DNA of 64,000 bases from Cokeromyces recurvatus. Its lineage: Eukaryota; Mucoromycota; Mucoromycetes; Mucorales; Mucoraceae. Both the position numbers and the translations under genes were made by a program. This document shows, one piece after another, positions 39,083-53,450 of this stretch. Position 1 is the stretch's first letter. Each line of letters begins with the position of its first letter. The notes beneath the pieces are model-generated. The model ran no database searches. It was not told the origin of the DNA and saw only the letters and a list, made by a program, of their open reading frames with translations. The DNA is taken from NCBI RefSeq assembly GCF_025118155.1, contig NW_026251389.1, positions 1,302,001-1,366,000 on the forward strand, in the 5' to 3' direction.

Positions 39083-41715
39083 CATTTTTGGATTTTTAAC
39101 AAAAAATTTTATCCAACCAATTACAGGGCTCTTGAATAATTTCATTACAAAGTTAATTTTTTTTTCTTAATCATTCAATCCATACTTACGAATAAAATGC
39201 TATAATTTTGAAGTTTGTACCATTTCCCTCTATAATTTGCATTAATTAATATACAAGCTTAAGTGCTTACGATATTCTGTAGACCTAAGGTCAATTATTT
39301 TACATATTATGAAACGAATATATATGCAATTTTACCCCTTTCAAAGATTAGTATTAATAAGAAAGGATAGTTAGACTACAAATCTATATTAAGGTTTATA
39401 TATAATATCAATATATTACATGCATATGTAGTGTAAAGATATTATCCAAGAAGTATGATTTATATAGAAAATGATTAAGATACTAAAATACTTTTGTAAT
39501 TTATGATTGCATATTTTACCTGAATAAAGGATAAAGCCTAACTATAAAAGTTTTATGCGTCTTCTATCCATTCTAAAATAAACTATTAAGTTTTCCTCGA
39601 CTTTTTATTTGTGTTGGCTAACAACTATAAACTTGCGTTCTAGTTACTTAAATATAACAGGTCTTTCCATATCGTTTAATGATATATATTCTTTTTTTTT
39701 CTCGTAAATATTTTTAGCCATTATCAAATTACAGTTAAATAATGTTTCATAAGAGTTACATTTAAGCAGTATTGATTTCACTACAATTAATATTATAAAT
39801 GACTTAGGATATGCATTTAATAGTTTGTTTATTTTCGCTAATTAGAATAGACAATTCTCATCTTACGAAGCCAGAGAAAGCAGTATTTCCTAAAAGTAAT
39901 GACTCTCTTAATTAATGACTGAATATAACCCTTTCCAGGATAGAAGTAATGACACCCATTTTCATTTTATGTTATTTTACTTATCCTTTTTGTCATTTAA
40001 ATGATTGTAACAGAAAGAGGCAGCTACCTGTAGCATTCACGGAATTGAGGCTACAAAACTAAACATATATGTATATGTATACATTTATACACATATTGAT
40101 ATGCATATAATGAATTCGTATCACAAGGAAGTACTTTATTCTATGTATCTAGCTGTTGTTGATCTTACCTTACATCCTACTACTAAAATCAAGGAGATAA
40201 GATGATTTCTTCAAGATAAAAATTTATTTGATATCAGGTCATAATACTGGTAGTGAATTTTAACTCTTAATTTTGAACCCATACAGCATGGATTCATCAG
40301 ATTCACTAACATAGATTCGTGTTGTATATATGACAATGTACTACATAATATAACATAGTTATTCTATCGTCATTAAACTGAGATGACTATATAATATATA
40401 TGAGTTGTACACTTTATGCTTATGGTATGATTCTACTTTGGTATTATTTGAGACGTATATGTGTAAGGATAAAATCATAAAGGTTACTGGGATATTATAT
40501 AATGGATATTTAAATACTGAGGAAGACTAATTACGCAAACCTTGTATAAAATGCTTAACATTTGATAAATTATAAGGAGTATTCTCTTCATCCTGATTAA
40601 GCATGCAGTTATATATAATCTTTACATAAGCGAATAGCACAATCTAGAGGAATGATTATAAGATAATATTGATGCAAAATCAGAATCACATCATTTCTAG
40701 ATTATCCTTATTTTTTTTAAGGAAAAAGAGTTCCAGTTCATATCTACAACTTAATACTTAAATCAGATATACAGCATTTGAAGCACATTTTGACAGCTGG
40801 GATTAATTTAATAATCAGATTCTTCATTATCAAGATTAAACAGTATCAACATAACTATCTATCGAATATGTTTTTATTTCTCCAACGTTTTCCAAGCAGT
40901 TGTATCCATCTTCGAAACATATAAATAAGAATCCATTATATCTTTATATATACACATATATACATATATTTTTCTAATTAGTAGCCCATTTATAGTACTA
41001 GACAAATATATGTTCCTTTGTTAATCATGGTTCATTTCGATTTATTGATTGCATATATCAAATTGTTTATTTATTTTTTTGTTGATAACAATTTGTCTAT
41101 AGTTTGATAGTTGAATTGAAATATCTATAAAACTGACATCTACTTTAGCAATAACTGCTTCATTACTTAATTTGTATTAATACTGGTGGTTCTATATCAA
41201 TATTAATACATTTTTAGTTTGAATTCTTTTTTTAACGTTTTGTACAATAATATTACGGGAAGACTATAATCATAAATATAACAAAACAAGATGGTCTATT
41301 TACATTTGTAAAAATTTCAATAAAAACTTTCAGATCCTATCTAAAAAGTAAGTTTCAAATTTACGTATTTTTGTTAACTTTGTCTTATTTCATTTACTGA
41401 TATAAGCATCATTATTTTATGACATAATTCCAGCAATTCAATATTTAACAGAAGAAATTGTTTATTATGGTTCCCAACTTTTGAAATCTAGGTTTATAAG
41501 ATAAAAAAACTAAATTGCGAGAATAAAAGAGATGCCTGTTATTATAACTTCATATCAATTCTCTGAAGGCTTTTTCTGTAAATAATATTATATTCATTTG
41601 TAATTTTTTAATTCAAACGCAAAAATTAACTTTTTTTTTTTTTTTGTTCTTTTGAATAATTATTCATTTGATATATAAATATGTATATATAAGCTACATA
41701 AATAAACTGGTAGAT
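39005..41715. other. Intergenic AT-rich region, no gene seen
   Basis: 2.7 kb between SS18-like copy B and the 3' end of GAPDH. Stops in all frames, AT microsatellites, no readable protein motif or RNA. Confidence 0.55.
39042..39081. repeat. Poly-A tract, 40 nt
   Basis: It lies about 50 bp upstream of the copy B start codon, so it reads as poly-T on that gene's sense strand. Confidence 0.9.
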
Positions 41716-42943
<1,228 letters not shown>

Positions 42944-43934
42944 TCTTTATATATATATATATATGTTTATGTATGTGTGTATATATTCTTATGAAAAAGA
43001 AACGCGTAGCTATAGATAAATCAACGAGCTTTTTATATTTTTCCCCACAAAAAAAAATAGAAGAAATTAATCAAAACTTTATTAAAAATGATGTGGGGTA
43101 TTCTGTGCAACTTTCAAAAAAAATGTGCCGCGGACCTTTTTTTTTTTTTTTTTTTTGAGCAACTTAGAAGCAACAGAACTTTGTAAAGAGAAAAATATTA
43201 CAAAACAAAAGGAAAACGTGCTATTTTAAGGATTTTACTAGTTTTATTAGGAATAGTATATGTATATATATATTATAGGTAATTATTACATCTTTTTTTT
43301 CTTTTTAGTTAAAAAAAAAAAATACTGATATATAAATTATAACTATATAGCTTATTTCATCAAAAAATGTTTTGTATATTTTCGAATGTACAATTTTCAA
43401 TAAAATCTATCTTTAATTAAGACATCTCTGTTAGTTTCGCAAACTATCTTTTACTTAAATTTTTGTTGTTTCGGTTGGTATCCTGTATTCTAACAAGTAA
43501 TATACAAGAGGTCTAAATAAAAACCCTGCAAAAACAAAAATAAATAAGCAGCTTTTTTTTTTTACTTGATCAGGGAGTATTTGATGTTTAATAGATTTGA
43601 ATAGAGTTGCTATCTACAAATATGACTTCAATTTTTTATTTTCTCACCTTTAAAAGCTTTGCTTATTATTTTAATCCATATTCCACTCATAAAGGTGTGT
43701 ATTAGACGATATTCTATTTATTTTTAGAGTGATAATGTCTACTTGTGAATTCGTGTTCTACATTAGTATACCGAGTAAAGTTTAAATTCCTTTCCTTTCT
43801 TCTTGATATATGTATATATATGTATATGTCAAAGATCTTTTTAAAGCAAATATTAACTTATCGGTAAAAATAACTTCCATTCTGTTAATGTAGTTTATAT
43901 TCATATAATTTCATAGGCTAGTTTATTTTTTTCT

Positions 43935-44007
<73 letters not shown>

Positions 44008-45995
44008 CAGGAACAAAATTTTCGGCTAGATATGAAATAATTTACTTGTTATATTCTTCATTTGCTAGGCTGTCTTTTTAAATACTGAACATTTTTCTTA
44101 GCTATTATTTTGCTCACATTTTCAAATATAATATAGCGTAAAAAATTTGAAAAAAAAATACAATTTACAAACCTGATTTATTTATTTATTTTTGTTCCTT
44201 TTTTTTTATATACATATATAAAATGATAGATATAGTACTTTTAATGAGAATAATAATGAAGCTATAGTCTAGATAGACAAAAGCAGTTCACATTATCTTA
44301 AAGTCCTGACACAATACAAAAATTTACAAACCAAATATTTTCGATATTAAAAATGAAAAGTTTTAAAAAAAATATATTTTGTAGGATATGAGCAAACTAT
44401 GATAATGATGAAAAATTGGGTTTTTTTATATACATGTTAACTAAGAATGAAGCTCTTTAATGTAGCGAATAATTCTTATTAAATATTAAATAGGGCAAAT
44501 ATGGGGGGTGCTGAAAAAAAAAACTCCCTATCGCTCCGTGAAGAAGTAGAATGGAATATGTTAAATAAGCAAGTAAACAAATAAATCAAGCCAAAAAAGT
44601 GTCCCCACTAAATAATAGTCATAAAGAATAACTTTATGAATTGTATGATGAATATCCATATATAATAATTAATGATAATACAGGCAGGTTGAAAAAAAAT
44701 CCCCTTTGAATAATCAAGATTTAAGGAAAAAAAAAAAGGTCGCCTGCTGGTAAACTTATAGCAAAGGAATACAATCTAACGATGAAACAGAATACTTTCT
44801 ATCCCGTTGTTTAGAATTGGGAGACTAGAATTCAAAAAATACATTGATTAGGCGTAGATAGATGAATTAGGGCTTGATATTCACATGATGTCATCTACTC
44901 TTCGACCATCTTCATCAAACTTTGATTATTTCAACTATGTCACTAACAAAAGTAGCATTTTACATAATATTTACAGTAATTTCTTTGTTAGGTGGAGTTG
45001 CTAAGGAAGTATGTGTATAAGTGTATTAGCATCCATATATAAATATAAATATATATAAAATAACAATATGAAATTATTCAAGTAAGAAGAGAGAAATCCT
45101 GAAATAATATGTTAATCAAAAGATTAAATGTCTGTCAAGTTAGGTCTTTATTAACAAAACATGTTTCAATATGCATCATTGTCACAAACTTTGGGCATTT
45201 AAAGATTTGAATGAAAGCAAAAGCGAAAACTTGGCGAATATGGATGTATGAAGTCCTATTCTTTGTTATATTTGTAAGGAGGTGATCATTGATTTAATAT
45301 CACATACACTATAAGAGATCTTCAAAAAAAAAAGCCCTCTCCACCTTCTTCCATCACACAGGAAAAGAAATAGAAATGATGATAATTCTGTCACAACAGT
45401 AAATGGCATTACCAGAGCAAGAGCAATCTCATATTATTTTATAAAGCTTATCAATGAAATTATTGACACTTTAGATATTCATAACATGAAAGATATACCT
45501 AAGAATTAGGCACTCTAAAGTCACTATTTTATTTGTATTTAAACGAACTTTGAGCTGTTACCTGTTAATAGATAATACTGCCGTTTATAAAACTGTCAAT
45601 ATTGGGAGAGTAAGAAAGTATTATGGATGTACCTCTACAAATTTTCATTTATATCCATCGCTTTTGTATACTTTTTTATTTATTTTTTTTTATCAAGGGT
45701 CAATTGAAATCACCATCTAAGCTTCTTTGTTATATATACTTAGCTTTAAAGATAATGTTGTAGTTAGCTTTGACATCTATATCTATATTATACCTGAACG
45801 CGCATTCTTTTAATTTGTCACGCAAATGATAAAAATCAGGTAAAAAAAAAAAAAGAAAAAAGAAAAAAAAAGTAGGGTGATATGATTCTAAAAAACCGTC
45901 CAATATAAAAATAGAATATGACTAAGGATTCTTCAAGTGTAAATATATTCACAAGAAGAAAGCGAGTTTAACTTTTATTTGGAATTTATTTGCTC

Positions 45996-46034
<39 letters not shown>

Positions 46035-46331
46035 TTATTTATTTATTTATTATTTGTTACTTTTTAGAGAAGAAATAATAATCTGATATTAAATCTCTAA
46101 CTGCCCTTCATCACGTCCAAAAATGTTATATTGTAATCAATTCATTTCTTTCTTTCCTCCTTCCCTCTCTCTCTCTCTCTCTCTCTTTCTTTTTCTCTTT
46201 TTGCATATAAATAAAAAACATTATAATAAAGTAATTTTATTTTTACTCTTCCCTCCGTTTTTTTTCTTTTTCTTTCTTTTTGGCTTACCCTTCTTCTTTT
46301 TATGAAAGTTATAATGAATAGAAAAACAAAA
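42944..46331. other. Long intergenic region upstream of GAPDH
   Basis: 3.4 kb containing the GAPDH promoter at its left end, a 70-nt poly-T, a 35-nt poly-T (45998-46032) and a CT microsatellite (about 46162-46188). ORFs are short and low complexity. No gene or RNA recognised. Confidence 0.55.
43938..44007. repeat. Poly-T tract, 70 nt
   Basis: The longest homopolymer in the window, about 1 kb upstream of the GAPDH start. It is immediately followed by CAG, which makes it look like a polypyrimidine-acceptor signal, but no coding exon follows. Confidence 0.9.
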
Positions 46332-46463
46332 ATGCCCAAAACATACTGCGTAATACGTAGCTCATTCAATAGTAGTAGCGGCAATAGTAACTACTGTTTA
46401 TTACATAAGGTGTATTATTCTACTACTTGGTGTCCTTATTGTGGACATAAGATTTGTACGTAA
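46332..46463 (+). CDS. Possible 43-aa Cys-rich small protein
   Basis: The ORF reads MPKTYCVIRSSFN and ends WCPYCGHKICT. It has five cysteines and two histidines in its last 40 residues, including CPYC and CGHKIC, which resembles a zinc ribbon or treble-clef knuckle. It is short, no neighbour explains it, and the stop may be avoided by splicing at GTAAAT just after the last Cys, although the acceptors I tried lead quickly to a stop. Chance origin cannot be excluded. Confidence 0.3.
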   Translation: MPKTYCVIRSSFNSSSGNSNYCLLHKVYYSTTWCPYCGHKICT

Positions 46464-46935
46464 ATATAAAATGTATATATTAAATATATTCAAAGCTAAT
46501 TTCTTTACATCATATGAATAGAATCATATAGGAAATATCTATGAAATTCGATTCCTCCAAAAAAAAAAAAAAAAAAAAAGTAAATCATATATGAATATAC
46601 GCCATATTATCTAGCCTGCCTATGAAAGCTATTTTATTTTTTCTTCAATCATGTATATCAAGGATTCCCAATTATTCAAATAATCAAAATAACAATAAAA
46701 ATAAAGAAGAAAATAGAATAATGCATTATGGCTTTCATTTTATTATTATTATTTTCACAAAGCCTTATGACTTTATAATAAAAGTACCAGATTGGGTTTA
46801 GTATCTTTTATATACTGCCTGCATTATTGAAGTTAAACTATTCAATTATTTATTAAAATAGATGCCATATAAATTCTGTACATTTCATTATATTAAATTA
46901 AATAATAATACATGTTATAAATTGTTAAAAATACA
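46464..46935. other. Short intergenic region, no feature seen
   Basis: AT-rich 3' flank of the inositol-type transporter; no ORF or RNA recognised. Confidence 0.5.
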
Positions 46936-47023
46936 TTAAATCTTTAAGAAATATTCATGAATTTCTTCTAATGTTTTACCAGACGTCTATAAAAAATAAT
47001 AAATAATTTAGTATATAAATTCT

Positions 47024-47060
<37 letters not shown>

Positions 47061-48957
47061 CACTTACTTCTGGCATTAAACGAATTAATGCAGCCCATAA
47101 AAAGATAGAAATACCAGCATAGAACCAAAATGTGCCCGCTGTTGTCATTGATTCTGTCATTGATAAGAAACTTGTGGAAATAATAAGATTACATATCCAA
47201 TTAACAGCTGTTGCTACTCCATTTGCTTTACCACGAATAGACATGGGGAACATTTCTGATTGTGCTAACCATGGAATATAACCAAGCCCTAAAGCATAAC
47301 TCGCAACATAAATGATCAAAAATGTTAAAAGAACGCCTGTAATCGCTTTATCTTTAGGTTCACTAGGACAGCCGGTTGCACTATGAAAAATATCTTGTGC
47401 GTTCCCTTCAAGTGGAATACAGATATTTCCACTAATCGACCATCCACAACGTTCATCAAGGACACAACGTGCACAATGTGAAGAGTAGCCACCACACGTA
47501 TCTTGTTGTGTTATAAATCCTTGTTGAGCAGCAAAGGTAGCACCAAGTGCAATTAACCCACAAATCATACTCAGCATCGTAAACAATAACATCTTTCGAC
47601 GTCCAAATTTATCAATCACTAAAATGGCTACTGCAGTAAACACCATATTTGTGGCTGCTACAATAATAGCAACACTAGTCGAACCTTCATTACTTCTGAA
47701 CCCTGCCATTTGTAAAATAGTGGCAGCATAATACATGGCTGCATTAAAACCTGAAAGTTGTTGTGCTGCTTGTAAAATACATGCTATTCATATATATACA
47801 TGTAAATAAAAATAGTAATTTCAAGTATATACACACATATATACATATTTACCAATAATTAAAGGAATAAAGTTATCTTTGTGTAAAAAATCTCTAAATG
47901 ATCCTGATCGACAAGTATGAATATCGTTATCAATCACTTTAATCTCTCTATCAATAAAAACATCTGTCACTGAATCTCCATAGATTTTACGAATAGCTGC
48001 CTTGGCTTCATCATATTTGCCAATGGCAATTAGACGACGAGGTGATTCGGGAAGGAAAGGCATAATGAAAAATTGTATAAGGGCTGGAATACCAGCGATA
48101 CCAAACATATATCGCCATCCATTAGGAATATCCGTGAAAACAATATTAAAGACATATGCAATCACTTGACCAAATGTGAGCACAAGGGTATTTAAGGTGG
48201 TTAATCTGCCTCTAATATGCTTAGGTGATAATTCACTGACATAGACAGGTACAATCATCGATGCAATCCCCACTGCAAGTCCGACTACAAATCTACCAAA
48301 TAATAAAACACCATAATTCCTTGCTAATGAAATAAGTAATGCGCCTGCAATAAATATAACAGAGGAAACAATAACAAGGATCTATAGGTTATAAACTGTG
48401 TTATAAATCTGAAAAAAAAACAAAAAATTATTCATTTGTTGTGACACAAACCCTTCTGCCAAATCTATCACTAAGCTACAATAAAAAAGAAAAAAAGATT
48501 AGAAACGAAAAAAATAAAATAAAATAAAAATAAAATAGAATTAAAAGGCTTTACAAGTCCCGAAAAGAAACCACCAAAAATAGCTCCAAAGGTAGTAGCG
48601 CCAACAACTAATTCCTTCGTCACATTATTCAAATGAAATTCCTCATGAAGTAAACTTAAGGCACCCGAAATAACTAGATGTAAATAAAAAAAAAATCAAT
48701 TATATGGATAGATGTATATATATATATAAGCTTCTTGTTTAATCAACTTTACCACCTGTATCATAACCAGCTAAAAAACCGCCTATACAAACACAAATAA
48801 CAAGCATATAAACAAATGGGGATGCTCTTCCCGTTAATTCAGATAGATCTGTATTTTCCTCATGAGGTTCAAATATTTCTTCATTAGGGTCAAGTATTGT
48901 TGAATTTGAGGTAATTACTTCTTTTGTTGGTATTGGTTTTATATTTTGCGCACTCAT
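46936..48957 (-). CDS. Myo-inositol-type MFS sugar transporter with a Cys-rich loop
   Basis: Six exons (48753-48957, 48555-48673, 48452-48475, 47853-48381, 47068-47783, 46936-46986) give 547 residues. Sugar-porter motifs are GGFLAGYDTGVISGAL, DRFGRR, PESPRRL, QQLSGFNAAMYY, DKFGRRK and, near the end, PEVSGKT-like PETSGKT. Between two C-terminal-half membrane segments lies a ~60-residue loop (about 377-436) with six cysteines (389, 396, 399, 405, 414, 431) and the sequence CARCVLDERCGWS, a PSI-like module. Such loops are known in H+/myo-inositol symporters of animals (SLC2A13) and plants (INT), so inositol is the likely substrate; this is inference. Exon 3 is a 24-nt microexon encoding LSDRFGRR. 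The intron after exon 5 contains a ~34-nt T run. Confidence 0.9.
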
Positions 48958-49197
48958 GTCAATTTTTTCTCTCTTCTCTATTAAAAGAAAAAATTATAAT
49001 CTATAAACTGATGAATTTTATAATCTATATATTAACAAAAAATAAAAAAAAGGAAAGAGATATAATTATATTGAGTTTTTTTTTTCCTAAATGGTTTGCC
49101 TATCTGATTTTTTTTTACGTTCCGACATTGTTTCTTTTTTAAAAAAAACTAAGGTTGGTTTAATTGTCTACGATTAAATTTTATTTTATTTCTGTGT

Positions 49198-49237
<40 letters not shown>

Positions 49238-49417
49238 ACAGTGAGCATGTAGCAACAAAATGTGCTGTATTGCCCGAACCAGTTATAAAATGGTTATAAA
49301 AATAAAAAAAAAACCCTCCCAAGAGACAAGGGGGGAAAAAAAAGGAAAAAGAATTGAAAAGAAAAGAGATATAATGAAAAAAAAAAAGAGACCAGAATAA
49401 ACATAGGACTCACACTG
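48958..49417. other. Promoter region of the inositol-type transporter, with 37-nt poly-T
   Basis: AT-rich 460 bp between the transporter start and the LINE remnant; a 37-nt T run lies at 49200-49236. The ORF at 48924-49142 is not credible. Confidence 0.5.
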
Positions 49418-51290
49418 TTACTTGGATAACCAATTTAACGGTTTGCAACCAGGATCAACGAGACAGGGTGGAAATTCATCATGAAAGTAATGATCCAATT
49501 CATGTAAAATGGTAAAAAGGATAGGCCAAAGAATAAACCAGCTAAGGCAATTAGAGTCACGACGGGGTTTACGCCGTGGAAGCATATTGAGAAGAAATGA
49601 TATTGGGTCATCAATTGTGAGAGGGAAATATAAGCTTCTGTGAATGTATAAGCATGATGAAACCTCTAGTTTTGATTTGAGTGAAAGAGACATTCCTTTG
49701 GTTTACCAACAGGTAGCCAACCAAGGTGCCAGGCGAAGGACACGACTTCGTTCAGAAGTAGTCATAGGTAGCCAGAGAATTGGATCAAGATCACGAGTTG
49801 GACGACAAGAGGACAGTAGGATGGAATCGGTGTCAGCATATAGATCTTGAAGTTGATCAGTTAGAAATTTACTACGGAGAATATAGAATTTCTTTTTTAT
49901 CCAGAGTAGAGAGTATGGAAGCACAGAAGTTTTTTTTTCCACATTATAGTTTGATTTAATTTATTCAAGTGTAATCGACTGCTTGAGGATTGAACATAGG
50001 GTAATAACTGAGTAAGAAAGAGTATCATCAAGTAATTGAGTGGAGTGAAAAAAGATATTGTGCTTGGAGAACCACAACACGAGTCTTCATAAATGGGGGG
50101 TTAGCTAGATGTAACATGACCTTAGCTGACGACCTAGAATGCCCACCAAAGATACGCCTAATACATGTATTTTGAGTGGTTTCCAACCGTTGAACAAATG
50201 CAACAGAAAGAGGGCTGATGAGCAGGGCTATACTCTAACTGAGAACAAACCATTTTGCTATAGAACCGATAAGCAAGCAATGACGGGAAACCTTTAGAAT
50301 TGATACCAATGGCAGCTAGTTGATTCATAGTGAGAGAGGATTTGTTAATATTTTGTTGCACTAGAGAAGCACTGTCAAGTAGACCACTTGGTTTCAGCGG
50401 AACACTGAGGTATAAAAAGGATGTTTCTTTAGGGAGATCAGCACCATATAATTAATAGCATTGTGTATCATTTGAGTGAGCAACAACGACACCTTTCAAT
50501 GGGTTCCATCAATATCCTAGGGAATAACTGTGATCTTCGCATTTGTTCAATATTATGTGTAGGTTCCCAGGAGCTGCTATAAGCACAACATCATCAGTAT
50601 ATAGTAAACAGTTAAGAGAAGGTATTAGACATGATATAATATCACTGGAGATAGAGTAGTCAATGAGTTGTAGTAAGCGTAAAATAGCTGGAAGCTGATT
50701 GACATAGTATTGAATAAAGGAAGGGTGAGAGGATTCATCCTTGAAGTACTCCAGTGATTTGTGAAAAACGATGAGAAACACGATTATCAAATAAAACTTC
50801 AATTTGTACCCAGATCGAAAAGATTTTTGAAAACGCCAAGTAAGGCAGGGCAGAGATAATAGTGTAGTACTCCCCATATATAAGAGCAATCAACCATATC
50901 ATAAGCCAATTTAATATCCAGAAAGGCCAGTATAGGAAAGCATTTGTGTTTACATCGAAAAATAGAGCAGATTTCAATAAGACATTGAACTTGATCAACA
51001 GAATTACGAGATTCACAAAAAAAAACACCCTGAGCAATATAAAGAATAGGTCTTTGAGCTAACAGACTAGGATATAGGCATGTTTCTAACAATCTATGAA
51101 AAATAGAAGTCAAACAATTAATCTAAAATTACCTGCATCACTTTTAGAACCTTTCTTATGGATCGGTACCACCTGTGCTATTCGCCATGATAAAGGTGTA
51201 TAAGACCATTGTAAGCACATATGAAACAGATACAAAAGTTAAGGAACAATAACAGAAATTAAGGGTAGTCTGTATATTATCAGCATATTA
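49418..51290 (-). mobile_element. Broken LINE (non-LTR retrotransposon) remnant
   Basis: Read on the minus strand, consecutive fragments in different frames spell a LINE polymerase. These are WRIAQVVPIHKKGSK (about 51140-51190), an LTSIFHRLLE block, AFLDIKLAYDMVD (about 50895-50935), GVLQGCVLSP-like sequence, the catalytic box YTDDVVLIAAP (about 50562-50605, with the usual second residue replaced by Thr) and a C-terminal segment DPISFLLNMLPRRKP (49460-49600). Frameshifts and stops separate the fragments, so the copy is inactive. The N-terminal/endonuclease part is absent, consistent with 5' truncation; the left limit of the element at 51290 is approximate and close to the 168-bp inverted repeat at 51378. 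Confidence 0.8.
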
Positions 51291-51377
51291 ATTGTCTACA
51301 ATGATTTGTGTTTGAAAATAGAATATTTGGGAAATAAAAATAGAATTTGTAATCTTGGCAAGAGAAATTTTTTTACC

Positions 51378-51545
51378 AATAGAGAAAATTTATTAGCAGT
51401 TAGGAAAAAAAAGAAGTTAACAGTAGAATTATCATCAATCAAAAATACACCTATTTTTTTAGAGAAGTTTTTAATACAGGAAAAAATATCTCAAAAGAGT
51501 CAGCAATGTATATTTTTCCTGAGAGCTTTTTCAAATATGTGAGTT
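51378..51545 (+). repeat. Left 168-bp inverted repeat of a 3.3-kb segment
   Basis: Begins AATAGAGAAAATTTATTAGC and is matched in inverse orientation at 54529-54696 at roughly 95% identity (about eight differences, several of them transitions). Beyond both ends similarity stops sharply. Confidence 0.88.
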
Positions 51546-51783
51546 AGGAACAACAACGCCTCCCCCCCCAAATGCTGCTTTGCTTAGAATTGGTATCTGA
51601 AATTTGTAACCCGTCTAGGCTTTTCGGTTTTGATATTTTCTTGAAGAAATAAATACTCTGCTTATTCTTAAAGGTTAAATTCGTCATTCTTAAAGACAAT
51701 TTCCAAGATGTCACGATATGGACAGATTGTAAAATTATTTTGGTATTTATTTCAATAAACATATTTACTCTTCAACAAAATCA

Positions 51784-53450
51784 CTAATTCGCATTTGTGA
51801 AGAAGGGACCAAGAAGATACATCCCAGCTTTATTGCTTTCTTCTGTTAGCTTTAATATGCTGGGGTTCACGATTGTTTTCAGCATTTCTGATGGAGGGGT
51901 GGAGAAACGATATTCTACAAGCTTTTTCTTGTGTTCTTCTTGAAGTCTTATCATGTTATCAGTAGCTTCTTCAAGTAAACTCTGGTAAAGTATAAAATTA
52001 TTACTATTCATTATTACAGATATCATTTTTTTTCGTGGAAATTACCTTCATTGACCAATAAAAGTTTATTATGTTTAACAACTCTTCATCTCGTTTTTCA
52101 AACTCTGGTTGCAGATGGAGTATTTTCTCCAACCAAAGTTCATAAACTCTTCCTTCATGCTCGTACCTAAGGCTCCATAAGTAAACAGTTTTCTCTAGAC
52201 ATTTAGCCGTTAATATCTTAGTAGACTTAATATAATTATATATTTGTACCTGCAGCATGAGTGAAGAAGACCTTCATCTGACCAAACTGTTCAATCGAGG
52301 CAAAATAAAAAGTGTCAGCAATCGTTTTTAACATTGATAACGCTCCAAATAACCCTTTATAGTGGTCCAATGATATCTTTGAGCGATCAGTATACCCAAA
52401 ATGAGATGATGTTTCAAGTAATAAAAGCTCTAGGCGATGAATGCCATAGAGCGTTATTATTCCATCTACCTTGAATTGACCTGCATCATCTCGATACAAA
52501 CCTACAGAATTCAATTGGGTAGACATTGCTTTCAATGATATTTCACCAACCATAAACTCTGATTGACTTTTTTATCTGGTTTCAAACAATGCATTGGCTG
52601 TAATCTTTAAATATAGGGTATATGTACAAATCATCGAATATTGATTCAAGCTCTTTAATATTCTGCTTTGTCCTGTATAAATTGTAGCTATTATAACAAA
52701 TTATTATTAGATTTTTATAATTTATTTATGTATATTTCTTACCTAGTGTTAAATATTCCTTGGATGAATTCTATTGCTACTTCATCTTTCTCTTCAAAAT
52801 TTGGAATATTTTTGATATTTCTTTTAAATTCCTTTAAATTTTCCTAAGAATGCATGATTGAAAATTCTAACCAATCCTTCCAAACACTAGAGCTCTTAAA
52901 AAAATCAATAAAAGAGTTTTTTAATCATATTTTGCCTTACTTTGTCATTCACTTTTTCTTTTTTATAGCTACTATGTTCTTTTTTTTGTGTTTCTAAACA
53001 ACATTTTTTTTTAGATTTACCACGGGTTTCCTAATAATAATAAGTATAGCGTACTCACAATACACGTTGTTGCTTGCAAAATTACATTAGCATTAAAATT
53101 ACTACCAGTAATTCTATTATTATCTCCAATAATGACAATACTGTTGTGTATTAATTGTTCTTTCTTTAAACAGTATGATTTTGCTATATTTGCTTTAATA
53201 GTAGCCTTGCTTGGCTATATCATTATAATTAATATATAATAATAGTAATAAGCTTTCTATATCATTACACTTACAATTTCTCTATTCCTTAAGAATAAAG
53301 AATAATGAATAACTTCTTTTGGGACCTTAGAGTTACTGATCCAGTCTAGATCACCTTTGTAGTCATTCACAATCATATTGAATTTTTTAAGCTTATTAAA
53401 ACTGAATGTAGAATGAATATTATGCTGTGAAGTACAATACACTAGTTTTA
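51784..53450 (-). pseudogene. Broken multi-exon gene of unknown, probably lineage-specific family
   Basis: Several exon-like blocks read in order on the minus strand. One starts near 53442 (STFSFNKLKKFNMIV). Next comes a block with KATIKANIAKSYCLKKEQL, and one with SSVWKDWLEFS that hits an in-frame TAG before ENLKEFKRNIKN. A block NIKELESIFDDLYIYP loses its frame before MVGEISLKAMSTQL. The last blocks remain spliceable: DGIITLYGIHRLELLLLETS, KTVYLWSLRYEHEG, then SLLEEATDN to a stop at 51784. The protein style is one I associate with expanded families of unknown function in Mucoromycota, from memory only. Two disablements suggest a pseudogene; sequencing error or unusual splicing could explain them. 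Confidence 0.5.
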
